Translations under genes and position numbers: made by a program
The notes under the pieces: generated by a model
What the model was told of the DNA's origin: nothing
The model's input: the letters and a program-made list of their open reading frames with translations, nothing else
Database searches by the model: none
Shown here: positions 53,350-61,393 of the stretch, in pieces
How positions within the stretch are numbered: position 1 is the stretch's first letter
Layout of the letters: every line of letters starts with the position of its first letter
From: JADGHX01 sp035760965
Lineage (GTDB): Bacteria > Pseudomonadota > Gammaproteobacteria > Steroidobacterales > Steroidobacteraceae
DNA length: 64,000 nucleotides
Direction: 5' to 3'
Assembly (NCBI GenBank): GCA_035760965.1
Contig: DASTRY010000014.1
Span: 62,001 to 126,000, forward strand

Positions 53350-55584
53350 ATGGAATTTGCGATCGCGTTTCTGGCCGGAGTTATTGGGACGCTGGTCTTG
53401 CCGGCGCTGCCGCCCATCGGCACGGTCGTCACGATTGCGAGCGCGATCCTGGCATCCGCTCTGGCCTGCGCGGTGGGTTTGCCGAACCGCACCAGCGTAG
53501 CTTCCGTATCGTGCGGCGTGGCTCTGGGGTTTCTTCATGCCTCCGTCCAGGCCCATCTCTATCTGGCCGAGCGTTGGCGTACGGACGAGCGCATCATCAC
53601 GGATCTCACCGTCGACACGATCCCGATCATACGAGGCGACACGGCCTTCTTCGACGGGATCACCGCCAGCGGGCTGCGCGTACGGCTTACGTCCCGAGCT
53701 GGCGAAGTCCAGCCTCACGTCGGCGAGCGCTGGCACCTGCTCCTGAACCTGCGCCCGCCGCGCGCCCGCGCCAATCCGGGCACCGTGGATCTCGAGCGCA
53801 CGTACTTTCACGATCGCGTGCACGCGCTGGGCACGGTGGTCAGCGCCAGCATCAATCGCCGACTCGATGGTGGGCACCGTCCGCTCGACGAGCTCCGTGA
53901 GCGCATCGCGCGTCACATCGACGCTCGCGTGGCGGATCGCGATGCTGCCGCGCTGATCTCCGCGCTCGCAGTGGGCGTTATCGGTGCGATGTCGCGTGAG
54001 CAATGGCGCATCTTCAATGCGACGGGCACGACGCATCTCGTCGCGATCTCCGGTCTTCACGTGACCCTCTTCGCCGTCGTCGCATTTGCCGCTGCACGCG
54101 CGCTCTGGTCGGCGCTGCTCTATCGATGGGTCCGCTGGCCGCGCGAGACGTTCGCGGCGGTCACAGGCTTCCTGGCGGCCGCGGCGTACGCAACGCTTGC
54201 GGGTCTCTCGGTGCCTACGCAGCGCACGCTCATCATGCTGGCGGTGTGGCTACTGAGCCGCTGCATGGCGCGAGCGATGCCGCCGTTCCATTCGTTTGCG
54301 CTCGCACTGGTGATCGTGCTGCTGCTCGATGCATTCGCGCCCTTGACGCCGGGCTTCTGGCTTTCGTTCGGCGCGATGGCCGCGATCATTCTTGCGACCA
54401 GCACACGATTTGTGCGCCGGCCTGTGCTGCTCGAAGGATTGGCGGTTCAGGGTGGCGTCACGCTGGTGCTCATTCCGCTGACGCTCGCCTCGTTCGGCTC
54501 GGTTTCCCTCGTCGGGCCGCTCGTCAACCTCGTTGCGATTCCCGCCATGAGCTGGGTCTTCGTGCCGACGATCCTGATTGCAATCGCGTTGGCGCCGATG
54601 TGGGGGCTCGCGTCGGACGCGGTGCTGCGACTGGCCGGCTGGATGCACGATGTCGGCTGGCCCTGGCTCGCGGCAGCCGCCGACATTCCTTGGGCGCTGA
54701 CGCATGCGAGCCCGCCGGTCTGGTGGTACGCCATCGCGGCTCCCTGCGTGCTGATCAGCGTCATGCCGCTGCCGCTCGGCCTGCGGATCGCGCCTCTCAT
54801 CGCCGTCGTGCCGCTCGCCGCTTCCGTCGATCAGCTTCCCGTGGACGGCACCGCCGAGATCACGATTCTCGATGTGGGAGAAGGCACGGCGGTCGTGGTT
54901 CAGACGTCTCATCACACGCTCGTCTACGACACAGGCGATGTCTACGGCACCGATGGGCGAGCCGCGGAGACCGTGCTGGTTCCTTTTCTGCGCAGCCGGG
55001 GGCTGCAGCGGGTCGATATGCTCGTTCTGAGCCGCCTCACCGCACCCGGCGCTCCCGGGCTGACGGCGTTGCTTGCCGAGCTTCCGGTGACGGAAATCGT
55101 GGCGGGTGCCTTCGCGTCGCTCGACTCACCCGGGGCTCAGAAGTGCGGCGACAGAGCGTGGCGATGGGACAACGTGACCTTGCGGACCTCCGCACCGTCT
55201 GCGGGCACCTGCGTTCTCGCAGTCGAAAGTCGCGGTGTGCGCGCATTGCTCTCCGGCGACCTCGATACGAGCGCCGAGCGCGCTCTGATGGCCGCAACGA
55301 ACGTCTCCGCACCCCTGGTCTTGATCCCTCGGCATGGGAGCGATGCCGCGTCCTCGCCAGAATTCACGCGGGCAGTCGGCGCGCGGTGGGCTGTCGTCTC
55401 GGGGCGACGTGAGCGCAATGGCCGCGAGAAACCTGCCATTGCCCGGTGGCGCGCGAGCGGTGCCGCGGTACTGGCGACGGCGGATGGCGGTGCCATTCGC
55501 TTCCGGATCGATCCCGAAAAGGGGCTGATCGGGCCGATCGTGTACCGCTCGGACAGTCGCACACTCTGGCGCGGGTCGCCTTGA
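53350..55584 (+). CDS. comEC: ComEC/Rec2-family DNA uptake channel
   Basis: 744 residues. N-terminal helices and OB-like domain (about 1-160), the Competence domain with TTHLVAISGLHVTLFAVVAF near 228, a multi-helix membrane region to about 490, and a C-terminal MBL-like domain (ITILDVGEGTAVVVQ near 502). In that domain the HxHxDH segment reads VLSRLTAPGAPGL (near 557) and the later His-His is RHGSD, so the metal nuclease site looks lost. It should still be the inner-membrane channel for single-stranded DNA import. Confidence 0.9.
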   Translation: MEFAIAFLAGVIGTLVLPALPPIGTVVTIASAILASALACAVGLPNRTSVASVSCGVALGFLHASVQAHLYLAERWRTDERIITDLTVDTIPIIRGDTAFFDGITASGLRVRLTSRAGEVQPHVGERWHLLLNLRPPRARANPGTVDLERTYFHDRVHALGTVVSASINRRLDGGHRPLDELRERIARHIDARVADRDAAALISALAVGVIGAMSREQWRIFNATGTTHLVAISGLHVTLFAVVAFAAARALWSALLYRWVRWPRETFAAVTGFLAAAAYATLAGLSVPTQRTLIMLAVWLLSRCMARAMPPFHSFALALVIVLLLDAFAPLTPGFWLSFGAMAAIILATSTRFVRRPVLLEGLAVQGGVTLVLIPLTLASFGSVSLVGPLVNLVAIPAMSWVFVPTILIAIALAPMWGLASDAVLRLAGWMHDVGWPWLAAAADIPWALTHASPPVWWYAIAAPCVLISVMPLPLGLRIAPLIAVVPLAASVDQLPVDGTAEITILDVGEGTAVVVQTSHHTLVYDTGDVYGTDGRAAETVLVPFLRSRGLQRVDMLVLSRLTAPGAPGLTALLAELPVTEIVAGAFASLDSPGAQKCGDRAWRWDNVTLRTSAPSAGTCVLAVESRGVRALLSGDLDTSAERALMAATNVSAPLVLIPRHGSDAASSPEFTRAVGARWAVVSGRRERNGREKPAIARWRASGAAVLATADGGAIRFRIDPEKGLIGPIVYRSDSRTLWRGSP

Positions 55585-55642
55585 GGACATGCGCCTCTCC
55601 GGTATGATGCCGCCCACCTCAAACGCCTGGCTGGATCGACAA

Positions 55643-56296
55643 ATGTGGGAAATCGTGCGGGCCGGCGGGCCGATGATGTGGCCGATCATCTTGTGCTCCA
55701 TCATCGCGGCCGCCATCGTGCTCGAGCGCCTCTGGACTCTGCAGGACAAGCGCGTTCTGCCGCGTGAGCTGACGCAGAAGGTCTGGCAGCTCATCGAGAC
55801 CAACCAGGTGAACGACAAGGTCATCTCGGCGCTCGAGCAGAACTCGCCGCTCGGACGCGTGCTGGCCGCCGGCCTGAAGAACCGCCATCGGCCGCGCGAG
55901 GTGCTCATGCAGCGTCTCGAGGACACCGGGCGGCACGTGATCCACGAGCTCGAACGCTTCCTCAATACGCTCGGCACGATCGCCGGGGTGTCACCGCTTC
56001 TCGGCCTGCTCGGCACCGTGACCGGCATCATCAAATCCTTCAACGCGATCCAGGCGGGCGGCATGGGCGATCCGCGCGCACTCTCGGGCGGCATCGCCGA
56101 GGCGCTGATCTGTACCGCCGCGGGCCTCATGGTCGCCATTCCCTCGCTCGTCGCGTACCGGCTCCTGCGCAGCAAGGTCGACGGCATCGTGGTCGCGATG
56201 GAGAAGGACGCCATTCGGCTCGCGGATGCGCTCGAAGGCTCGCACGCCGGCGAGAGCACCGCGCGCGTCGCCGGGCGGACCGCCGTCGGGGCCTGA
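55643..56296 (+). CDS. exbB: ExbB/TolQ/MotA-family proton channel protein
   Basis: 217 residues from ATG 55643 (WEIVRAGGPMMWPIILCSII); an earlier in-frame start adds 18 unconserved residues. Three membrane helices (about 12-33, 110-135, 153-175) with LGTIAGVSPLLGLLGTVTGI and the EALICTAAGLMVAIPSLVAY helix. Together with the next gene it forms a proton-driven energiser. Located between comEC and msbA, as in xanthomonads; the specific partner is unknown. Confidence 0.9.
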   Translation: MWEIVRAGGPMMWPIILCSIIAAAIVLERLWTLQDKRVLPRELTQKVWQLIETNQVNDKVISALEQNSPLGRVLAAGLKNRHRPREVLMQRLEDTGRHVIHELERFLNTLGTIAGVSPLLGLLGTVTGIIKSFNAIQAGGMGDPRALSGGIAEALICTAAGLMVAIPSLVAYRLLRSKVDGIVVAMEKDAIRLADALEGSHAGESTARVAGRTAVGA

Positions 56297-56300
56297 TGTC

Positions 56301-56735
56301 ATGAACCTGAAGCCGCGCCGGCACGAGGATCCCGAGATCAACATGATCTCGCTGATCGACGTCGTGCTCATGATCGTCGTGTTCTTCGTGCTCTCGAGCC
56401 AGTTCATCAACGAGGGCCGCGTGCACGTGCGCCTGCCGCAGGCTCAGGGCGTGCCGAACGCCAAGACGCAGGCGGAGCCCATCGTCGTGTCCGTGACGCA
56501 AACCGGCAGCTATCGCGTGAACGACAAGGACCTCATCAACTCCAGTCCAGATACGCTGCGCGCCGCGCTCATCAAGGAGACAGGCTCGGATCGCAGCAAG
56601 CGCGTCACGGTGCGCGCGGACGGCCGTGCGACCCACCAGTCCGTGATCACGGCCATGGACGTGCTCGGCCGCCTCGGCTTCACGGAGATCAACATCGCGA
56701 CGGTTAAGGACGAGCCGGCATCTCCCTCCCCGTGA
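56301..56735 (+). CDS. exbD: ExbD/TolR-family protein
   Basis: 144 residues from ATG 56301. Short cytosolic N-terminus (NLKPRRHEDPEINMISLIDV), one helix (about 18-37) with the proton-carrying Asp in MISLIDVVLMIVVFFVL, and a periplasmic domain ending LGFTEINIATV. Follows exbB by five bases. Ends with a short proline/serine tail. Confidence 0.92.
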   Translation: MNLKPRRHEDPEINMISLIDVVLMIVVFFVLSSQFINEGRVHVRLPQAQGVPNAKTQAEPIVVSVTQTGSYRVNDKDLINSSPDTLRAALIKETGSDRSKRVTVRADGRATHQSVITAMDVLGRLGFTEINIATVKDEPASPSP

Positions 56736-56777
56736 AGAAAGCCCAGTGAAGCACGGCGCAGTGGAGAGGTCGCTGCC

Positions 56778-58547
56778 TTGAACGATGTAGGAGCCGCTCC
56801 CCGCTCCACGGCTCCGGCGGATGCGCGGCAGGTTTACGCGCGGCTCCTGCGCTATGCGAAGCCGCACTGGAAAGCCTTTGCGCTCGCCATTCTCGGCACC
56901 ACCGTGTTCGCGGCGACGAACGGCGGCTTCGTCGGGTTCCTGCGGACGTTCCTGAACAATGCCTTCGCGGACGATTCGCCGCCGCGCTATCTCCTGTGGT
57001 TCGTGCCGCTCGCGATCATCACGCTGTTCTTCGTGCGCGGCGTCGGCGATTACGTCTCCGGCTATTTCACGGGCTACGTCGGGCGCCAGATCATCAAGCA
57101 GCTGCGGCGCGAGTTGTTCGCGAAGTACATGCACTTGCCCGTCGCGTACTACGACAAGGCGACCACGGCCGCGATGCTCTCGCGCCTCACGTACAACGTC
57201 GAGCTGGTGGCGGACGCCGCCACGACGACCCTCACGAACCTCATCCAGAACGCGCTCACGTTTCTCATTCTCTTCGGCTATCTCTTCGTCCTGAACTGGC
57301 GCCTCGCGGCATTCACCATCGTGCTCGTGCCGCCGCTCGCCTGGCTCATTCGCAAGGTCAACGTGCTCTTCCGCCGATACAGCACGCGCATTCAGAACTC
57401 GATGAGCGATGTGACGCGCATCGGCAAGGAAGCGCTCGAAGGCCAGCGCGTCATCAAGGCGTTCAACGCGCAGGAGTACGAGCAGCGCCTGTTCGAGGCC
57501 GTGAACGAGCACAACCGCCGCTCGTTCATGCGGCTCATCGGCACGAAGTCGGCGAGCAATCCGATCATCCAGGTCATCGCGTCGGTCGGGCTCGCGGGCA
57601 TCATGTATCTCGCCGTGCGGCAGGTGCTGGCGGGCGAGCTGCGGCCCGGGGACTTCATCGCGTTCCTCGGCTCGCTCGTCTTCTGCTCGCAGGCGCTGCG
57701 CAGCCTGGTGAACGTTTTCGGGCCGCTGCAGCAAGGCATTTCGGCGGGCGCCAGCGTGTTCGAGGTGCTGGATGCGCCATCGGAGTCGCGAGGCGGGACG
57801 CGGACCCTCGAACGAGCCACCGGTGCGGTCGAGTTCCGCAACGTGAGCTTCGTGTACGCGGCGGAGAAGGGCGTCGTGCTGCGCGACATCAATGTGAAGG
57901 TCGCACCGCGCACGACGCTCGCGATCGTGGGCAAGTCCGGGAGCGGCAAGTCGACGCTCGTGAGCCTCTTGCCGCGATTCTACGATCCGCAGGAAGGGGC
58001 GGTGCTGCTGGACGGCGTGGACATCCGCGAATATCGCATCACGGACCTGCGGAATCAGATCAGCGTCGTGAGCCAGGAAGTCGTGCTGTTCAACGATACG
58101 ATCCGGAACAACATCTCGTTCGGAGCCGAGGCAACGCCGGACGCGGTCGAAGAAGCCGCGCGCGCCGCGTACGTCATGGAGTTCGCGGAGGAGCTGCCCG
58201 ATGGCCTCGATACGGTCGTTGGCGATCGCGGGGCGCTGCTGTCCGGCGGGCAACGCCAGCGCGTCGCCATCGCGCGTGCGCTGCTGAAGAACGCGCCGTT
58301 GCTCATCCTCGATGAGGCGATGTCGGCGCTCGACACCGAATCCGAGCGGCGCATTCAGGCCGCGCTCGATCGACTCGTGCGGGATCGCACGACGCTCGTC
58401 ATCGCGCATCGGCTGTCGACGGTCGAGCATGCGGACCGCATCATCGTGATGAGCGAAGGCGCGATCGTCGAAAGCGGAACGCACAGCGAGCTGCTCGCGC
58501 GTGACGGGCACTACGCGCAGCTCTATCGGCTGCAGTTCAACGAATGA
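56778..58547 (+). CDS. msbA: Lipid A export ATP-binding/permease protein MsbA
   Basis: Flips lipid A-core across the inner membrane. 589 residues from TTG 56778. A six-helix ABC exporter domain (about 25-320) includes GRQIIKQLRRELFAKYMHLP and KEALEGQRVIKAFNAQEYE; the nucleotide-binding domain has IVGKSGSGKSTLVSLLPRFY near 383, signature LLSGGQRQRVAIARALLKNA near 492 and LLILDEAMSALDTESE near 513. Its last four bases overlap lpxK. Confidence 0.95.
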   Translation: MNDVGAAPRSTAPADARQVYARLLRYAKPHWKAFALAILGTTVFAATNGGFVGFLRTFLNNAFADDSPPRYLLWFVPLAIITLFFVRGVGDYVSGYFTGYVGRQIIKQLRRELFAKYMHLPVAYYDKATTAAMLSRLTYNVELVADAATTTLTNLIQNALTFLILFGYLFVLNWRLAAFTIVLVPPLAWLIRKVNVLFRRYSTRIQNSMSDVTRIGKEALEGQRVIKAFNAQEYEQRLFEAVNEHNRRSFMRLIGTKSASNPIIQVIASVGLAGIMYLAVRQVLAGELRPGDFIAFLGSLVFCSQALRSLVNVFGPLQQGISAGASVFEVLDAPSESRGGTRTLERATGAVEFRNVSFVYAAEKGVVLRDINVKVAPRTTLAIVGKSGSGKSTLVSLLPRFYDPQEGAVLLDGVDIREYRITDLRNQISVVSQEVVLFNDTIRNNISFGAEATPDAVEEAARAAYVMEFAEELPDGLDTVVGDRGALLSGGQRQRVAIARALLKNAPLLILDEAMSALDTESERRIQAALDRLVRDRTTLVIAHRLSTVEHADRIIVMSEGAIVESGTHSELLARDGHYAQLYRLQFNE

Positions 58548-59587
58548 GCGCTGCGGAACGGGCTCTTACCGAGATCTGGTACGGCAAGAGCTCGGCGGGG
58601 CTGTGGCTGCAGCCGCTCGCGTCTTTGTATGGCGCTGTGACGGCTGCGCGGCGCGCGCTGTACGCGAGCGGCTTTCTGCCGTCATACAGAGTAGGGCGGC
58701 CCGTCGTCGTCGTCGGCAATCTCACGGTGGGTGGCACGGGCAAGACGCCGCTCGTGGCGTGGCTCGCCGAAAAGCTCGTCGAGCGTCGTATCTCTGTCGG
58801 CATCCTGTCGCGCGGTTACGGGAGCGGCGGGGGTGCGCCGCGTGAGGTCGAGCTCACTTCCGACTGGCGTGAAGTGGGCGATGAGCCGCTGCTGCTTCGT
58901 CAGCGCACGAACTGCCGGACGGTCGTCTCGCCGGATCGGCTCGCCGGCGCGCGAGCGCTGATCGAGCGCCGCGTCGACGTCATTCTTGCCGACGATGGTT
59001 TGCAGCACTTGCGGCTCGCGCGCGACTGCGAGGTCGTCGTGATCGACGGGGCTCGCGGGTTCGGCAACGGCCGCCTGCTGCCGGCTGGGCCGCTGCGCGA
59101 TCCGATCGCGCAACTGGAACGAGCGGATTTGATCGTCGTGAACGGGCCGGCGAAGCATCCGTCGCTGGCACCGATTGCGTCTCTGCTGGATAAGCGCGGT
59201 GTTCAGATGACGCTCGTGCCCGGCAACGTGATCCCGCTCGACGGCCGCCGAACGGCGCGGACGTTGGACGACTTCCGCAAGCAGCGCGTGCATGCAGTGG
59301 CCGGCATCGGCAATCCCGCGCGCTTCTTTACGGACTTGCGGGCGCGCGGGCTCGAGGTGGTCGAGCATCCGTTCGGCGATCACCATCCGTTCGAGCCGCG
59401 CGACCTCGAGTTCGGCGACGGCGCGCCGGTCCTCATGACCGAGAAAGATGCCGTAAAATGCCGCGCGTTCGCCAACGACCGGCTGTGGTACGTGCCGGTG
59501 ACGGCACGCTTCAGCGACGCGCACACGGCTCAGGTGCTGACGCGCGTCATCGACAAACTCGGCTTCACGGTGGACGCCACAGGGTGA
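58544..59587 (+). CDS. lpxK: Tetraacyldisaccharide 4'-kinase
   Basis: Phosphorylates the lipid A disaccharide at 4'. 347 residues. N-terminal IWYGKSSAGLWLQPLASLYG, the P-loop VVGNLTVGGTGKTPLVAWLA near 55-75, VILADDGLQHLRLARDCEVV near 145 and the FGDHHPFEPRDLEF segment near 281 define LpxK. Coupled to msbA; both serve lipid A export, and kdsB follows two genes later. Confidence 0.94.
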   Translation: MSAAERALTEIWYGKSSAGLWLQPLASLYGAVTAARRALYASGFLPSYRVGRPVVVVGNLTVGGTGKTPLVAWLAEKLVERRISVGILSRGYGSGGGAPREVELTSDWREVGDEPLLLRQRTNCRTVVSPDRLAGARALIERRVDVILADDGLQHLRLARDCEVVVIDGARGFGNGRLLPAGPLRDPIAQLERADLIVVNGPAKHPSLAPIASLLDKRGVQMTLVPGNVIPLDGRRTARTLDDFRKQRVHAVAGIGNPARFFTDLRARGLEVVEHPFGDHHPFEPRDLEFGDGAPVLMTEKDAVKCRAFANDRLWYVPVTARFSDAHTAQVLTRVIDKLGFTVDATG

Positions 59588-59592
59588 TATCG

Positions 59593-59781
59593 ATGGATTC
59601 TCGCCTGCTCGACATTCTTGCGTGCCCCATCTGCAAGGGGCCGCTCAAGTTCCACCGCGACGCGCAGGTGCTCGTGTGCCGGCTCGACCGGCTCGCGTAT
59701 CCGATTCGCGATGACGTACCGGTGATGCTCGAAGAAGAAGCGAAGCAGCTGAACGCGGACGATCCGTTGCTCGAGCGGTGA
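59593..59781 (+). CDS. Trm112 family small zinc protein (YcaR-like)
   Basis: 62 residues from ATG 59593; a GTG at 59584, overlapping lpxK, is an alternative. LLDILACPICKGPLKFHRDA and VLVCRLDRLAYPIRDDVPVM fit Trm112: Cys-x-x-Cys plus a third cysteine for zinc. The eukaryotic family member activates methyltransferases, but the bacterial role is unclear. Conserved between lpxK and kdsB in Gammaproteobacteria. Confidence 0.9.
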   Translation: MDSRLLDILACPICKGPLKFHRDAQVLVCRLDRLAYPIRDDVPVMLEEEAKQLNADDPLLER

Positions 59782-60554
59782 GCGGCGGCGTCGGCATGTT
59801 CAGGGTCGTGATTCCTGCGCGGTTCGCGTCGACCCGTCTGCCGGGCAAGGCCCTGGTCGCGATCGGCGGCAAGCCGATGATCCAGTGGGTGTACGAGCGT
59901 GCGCGATCCTCGGGCGCTGCCGAGGTGCTCATCGCGACCGATGATGCGCGGATCGCGGCGGCGGGCAAGGCGTTCGGAGCCGTCGTCGAGATGACCGCCG
60001 CCTCCCATCAGAGCGGGACCGATCGCATCGCAGAAGTGGCGCGTGCGAGAGGATGGGGCGCGAGCGATATCGTCGTGAACGTGCAGGGCGATGAGCCGCT
60101 TATGCCGCCGGCGCTCATCGATCAGGTTGCCGGGTTGCTGCTTGCGAATTCCGATGCGGGGATGGCGACTCTCGCGGCACCGCTCACGCGGCTCGAGGAG
60201 CTGCTCGATCCGAACGTCGTGAAGGTGGTCGCCGATGCCTCGGGGCGTGCGCTGTACTTCAGCCGAGCTCCGATTCCGTGGCATCGGGACGGCGCGCCCG
60301 CGGGACTTGCGAGCCAGCGCAGCTTCGCCGGTGCTCGCCGTCACATCGGCATCTATGCGTATCGCGTGAGCGCGCTTCTGCGCTTGGCTGGGCTTGCGCC
60401 AACGCCGCTGGAGCAGACGGAGAAGCTCGAGCAGCTGCGGGCGCTGGAGAACGGAATCGAGATTCGCGTCGCCGAGGCCGCCCAGTTGCCGGGGCCTGAC
60501 GTGAATACGCCCGACGATCTCGAGCGCGTGGCCGCGGCGTTGGGTGCGAAATAA
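59778..60554 (+). CDS. kdsB: 3-deoxy-manno-octulosonate cytidylyltransferase
   Basis: Activates KDO as CMP-KDO for LPS core synthesis. 258 residues from GTG 59778 overlapping the Trm112-type gene. VVIPARFASTRLPGKALVAI near 9, SGTDRIAEVA near 78, NVQGDEPLMPP near 97 and FSRAPIPWHRDG near 160 are family motifs; HIGIYAYR near 191 is also typical. Complements kdsA at the other end of the window. Confidence 0.95.
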   Translation: MSGGVGMFRVVIPARFASTRLPGKALVAIGGKPMIQWVYERARSSGAAEVLIATDDARIAAAGKAFGAVVEMTAASHQSGTDRIAEVARARGWGASDIVVNVQGDEPLMPPALIDQVAGLLLANSDAGMATLAAPLTRLEELLDPNVVKVVADASGRALYFSRAPIPWHRDGAPAGLASQRSFAGARRHIGIYAYRVSALLRLAGLAPTPLEQTEKLEQLRALENGIEIRVAEAAQLPGPDVNTPDDLERVAAALGAK

Positions 60555-60861
60555 GGGCCGCTGAGGGACGTGGGTCGGCAGGCCAAGCGCTGCGCTGGCA
60601 CGAGCTCGGCAATGACGAGCGCGACCCCGGCGGCGCTCGACCGCGACCTCATCCAGTCCGTCGCCGAGTGCTCCAACGAGGAGCGAGCGCCGCCCGCCGA
60701 ACGCCCGAGCGAGGGCTGAATCGAAACGCGTCGGGGCGCCGTGACGCTCCAGCGAGGGCCGAACGTCAACGCGCTGAGCGCTCCGGCGAAGCCGCCTAAC
60801 GCCGACCCACCGAACGTGCCATGCTAAATTTCTTGCGGAAGAATTGTGAGGGTCGTGCGAC
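60555..60861. other. 307-bp gap between kdsB and LMW phosphatase gene
   Basis: No gene supported. Two blocks, agcgagggctgaa (60708-60720) and agcgagggccgaa (60751-60763), are near-identical and lie 43 bp apart. A TAAATT -10-like sequence about 35 bp before the phosphatase start (near 60826) is the best promoter candidate for that gene. Confidence 0.5.
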
Positions 60862-61338
60862 GTGCGAATCCTGTTCGTCTGCTTAGGAAACATCTGCCGT
60901 TCACCCAGCGCCGAAGTCGTGCTGCGACACATCGCGGCGCGCGAGGCCCCCGAGCTCGGCATCGAAGTGGACTCCGCAGGCACCGCCGGTTACCACATTG
61001 GCGAGCCGCCCGATGCGCGTTCCCAGGAAGCCGCCCGGCGTCGCGGCTATGACATGGCCCACCTGCGCGCGCGCATCATCGAGCCCGGCGACTTCGAGCG
61101 CTTCGATCTGATTCTCGCGATGGATCGGCACAATCTTTCGACGCTGCGACGGCGCGCGCCGGTCGCCGTGCGTGAGCGCGTGCGGTTGTTCCTTGAATTC
61201 GCGCCCGAGGCCGGCGTGACGGACGTGCCGGACCCGTACTACGGCGGGCCGACGGGTTTCGAAGAAGTGCTGGACCTCGTCGAGGCCGCCTCGCGCGGCC
61301 TCATCGCGCACCTGCGCGAGAGAGCGCGCGCCGCCTGA
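60862..61338 (+). CDS. Low molecular weight protein-tyrosine phosphatase
   Basis: 158 residues from GTG 60862. Active-site P-loop VCLGNICRSPSAE (Cys-x5-Arg) at residues 6-18 and the general-acid loop VPDPYYGG near 122 are intact. In Gram-negatives such enzymes often dephosphorylate tyrosine kinases of polysaccharide export, but no Wzc-like kinase is in this window. Sits between kdsB and rne, convergent with rne. Confidence 0.9.
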   Translation: MRILFVCLGNICRSPSAEVVLRHIAAREAPELGIEVDSAGTAGYHIGEPPDARSQEAARRRGYDMAHLRARIIEPGDFERFDLILAMDRHNLSTLRRRAPVAVRERVRLFLEFAPEAGVTDVPDPYYGGPTGFEEVLDLVEAASRGLIAHLRERARAA

Positions 61339-61393
61339 GCGGTCGGCTCGCGCCGGCGTCGGCGCGAGCCTCATGCGCTCACTTCGCGATGAC

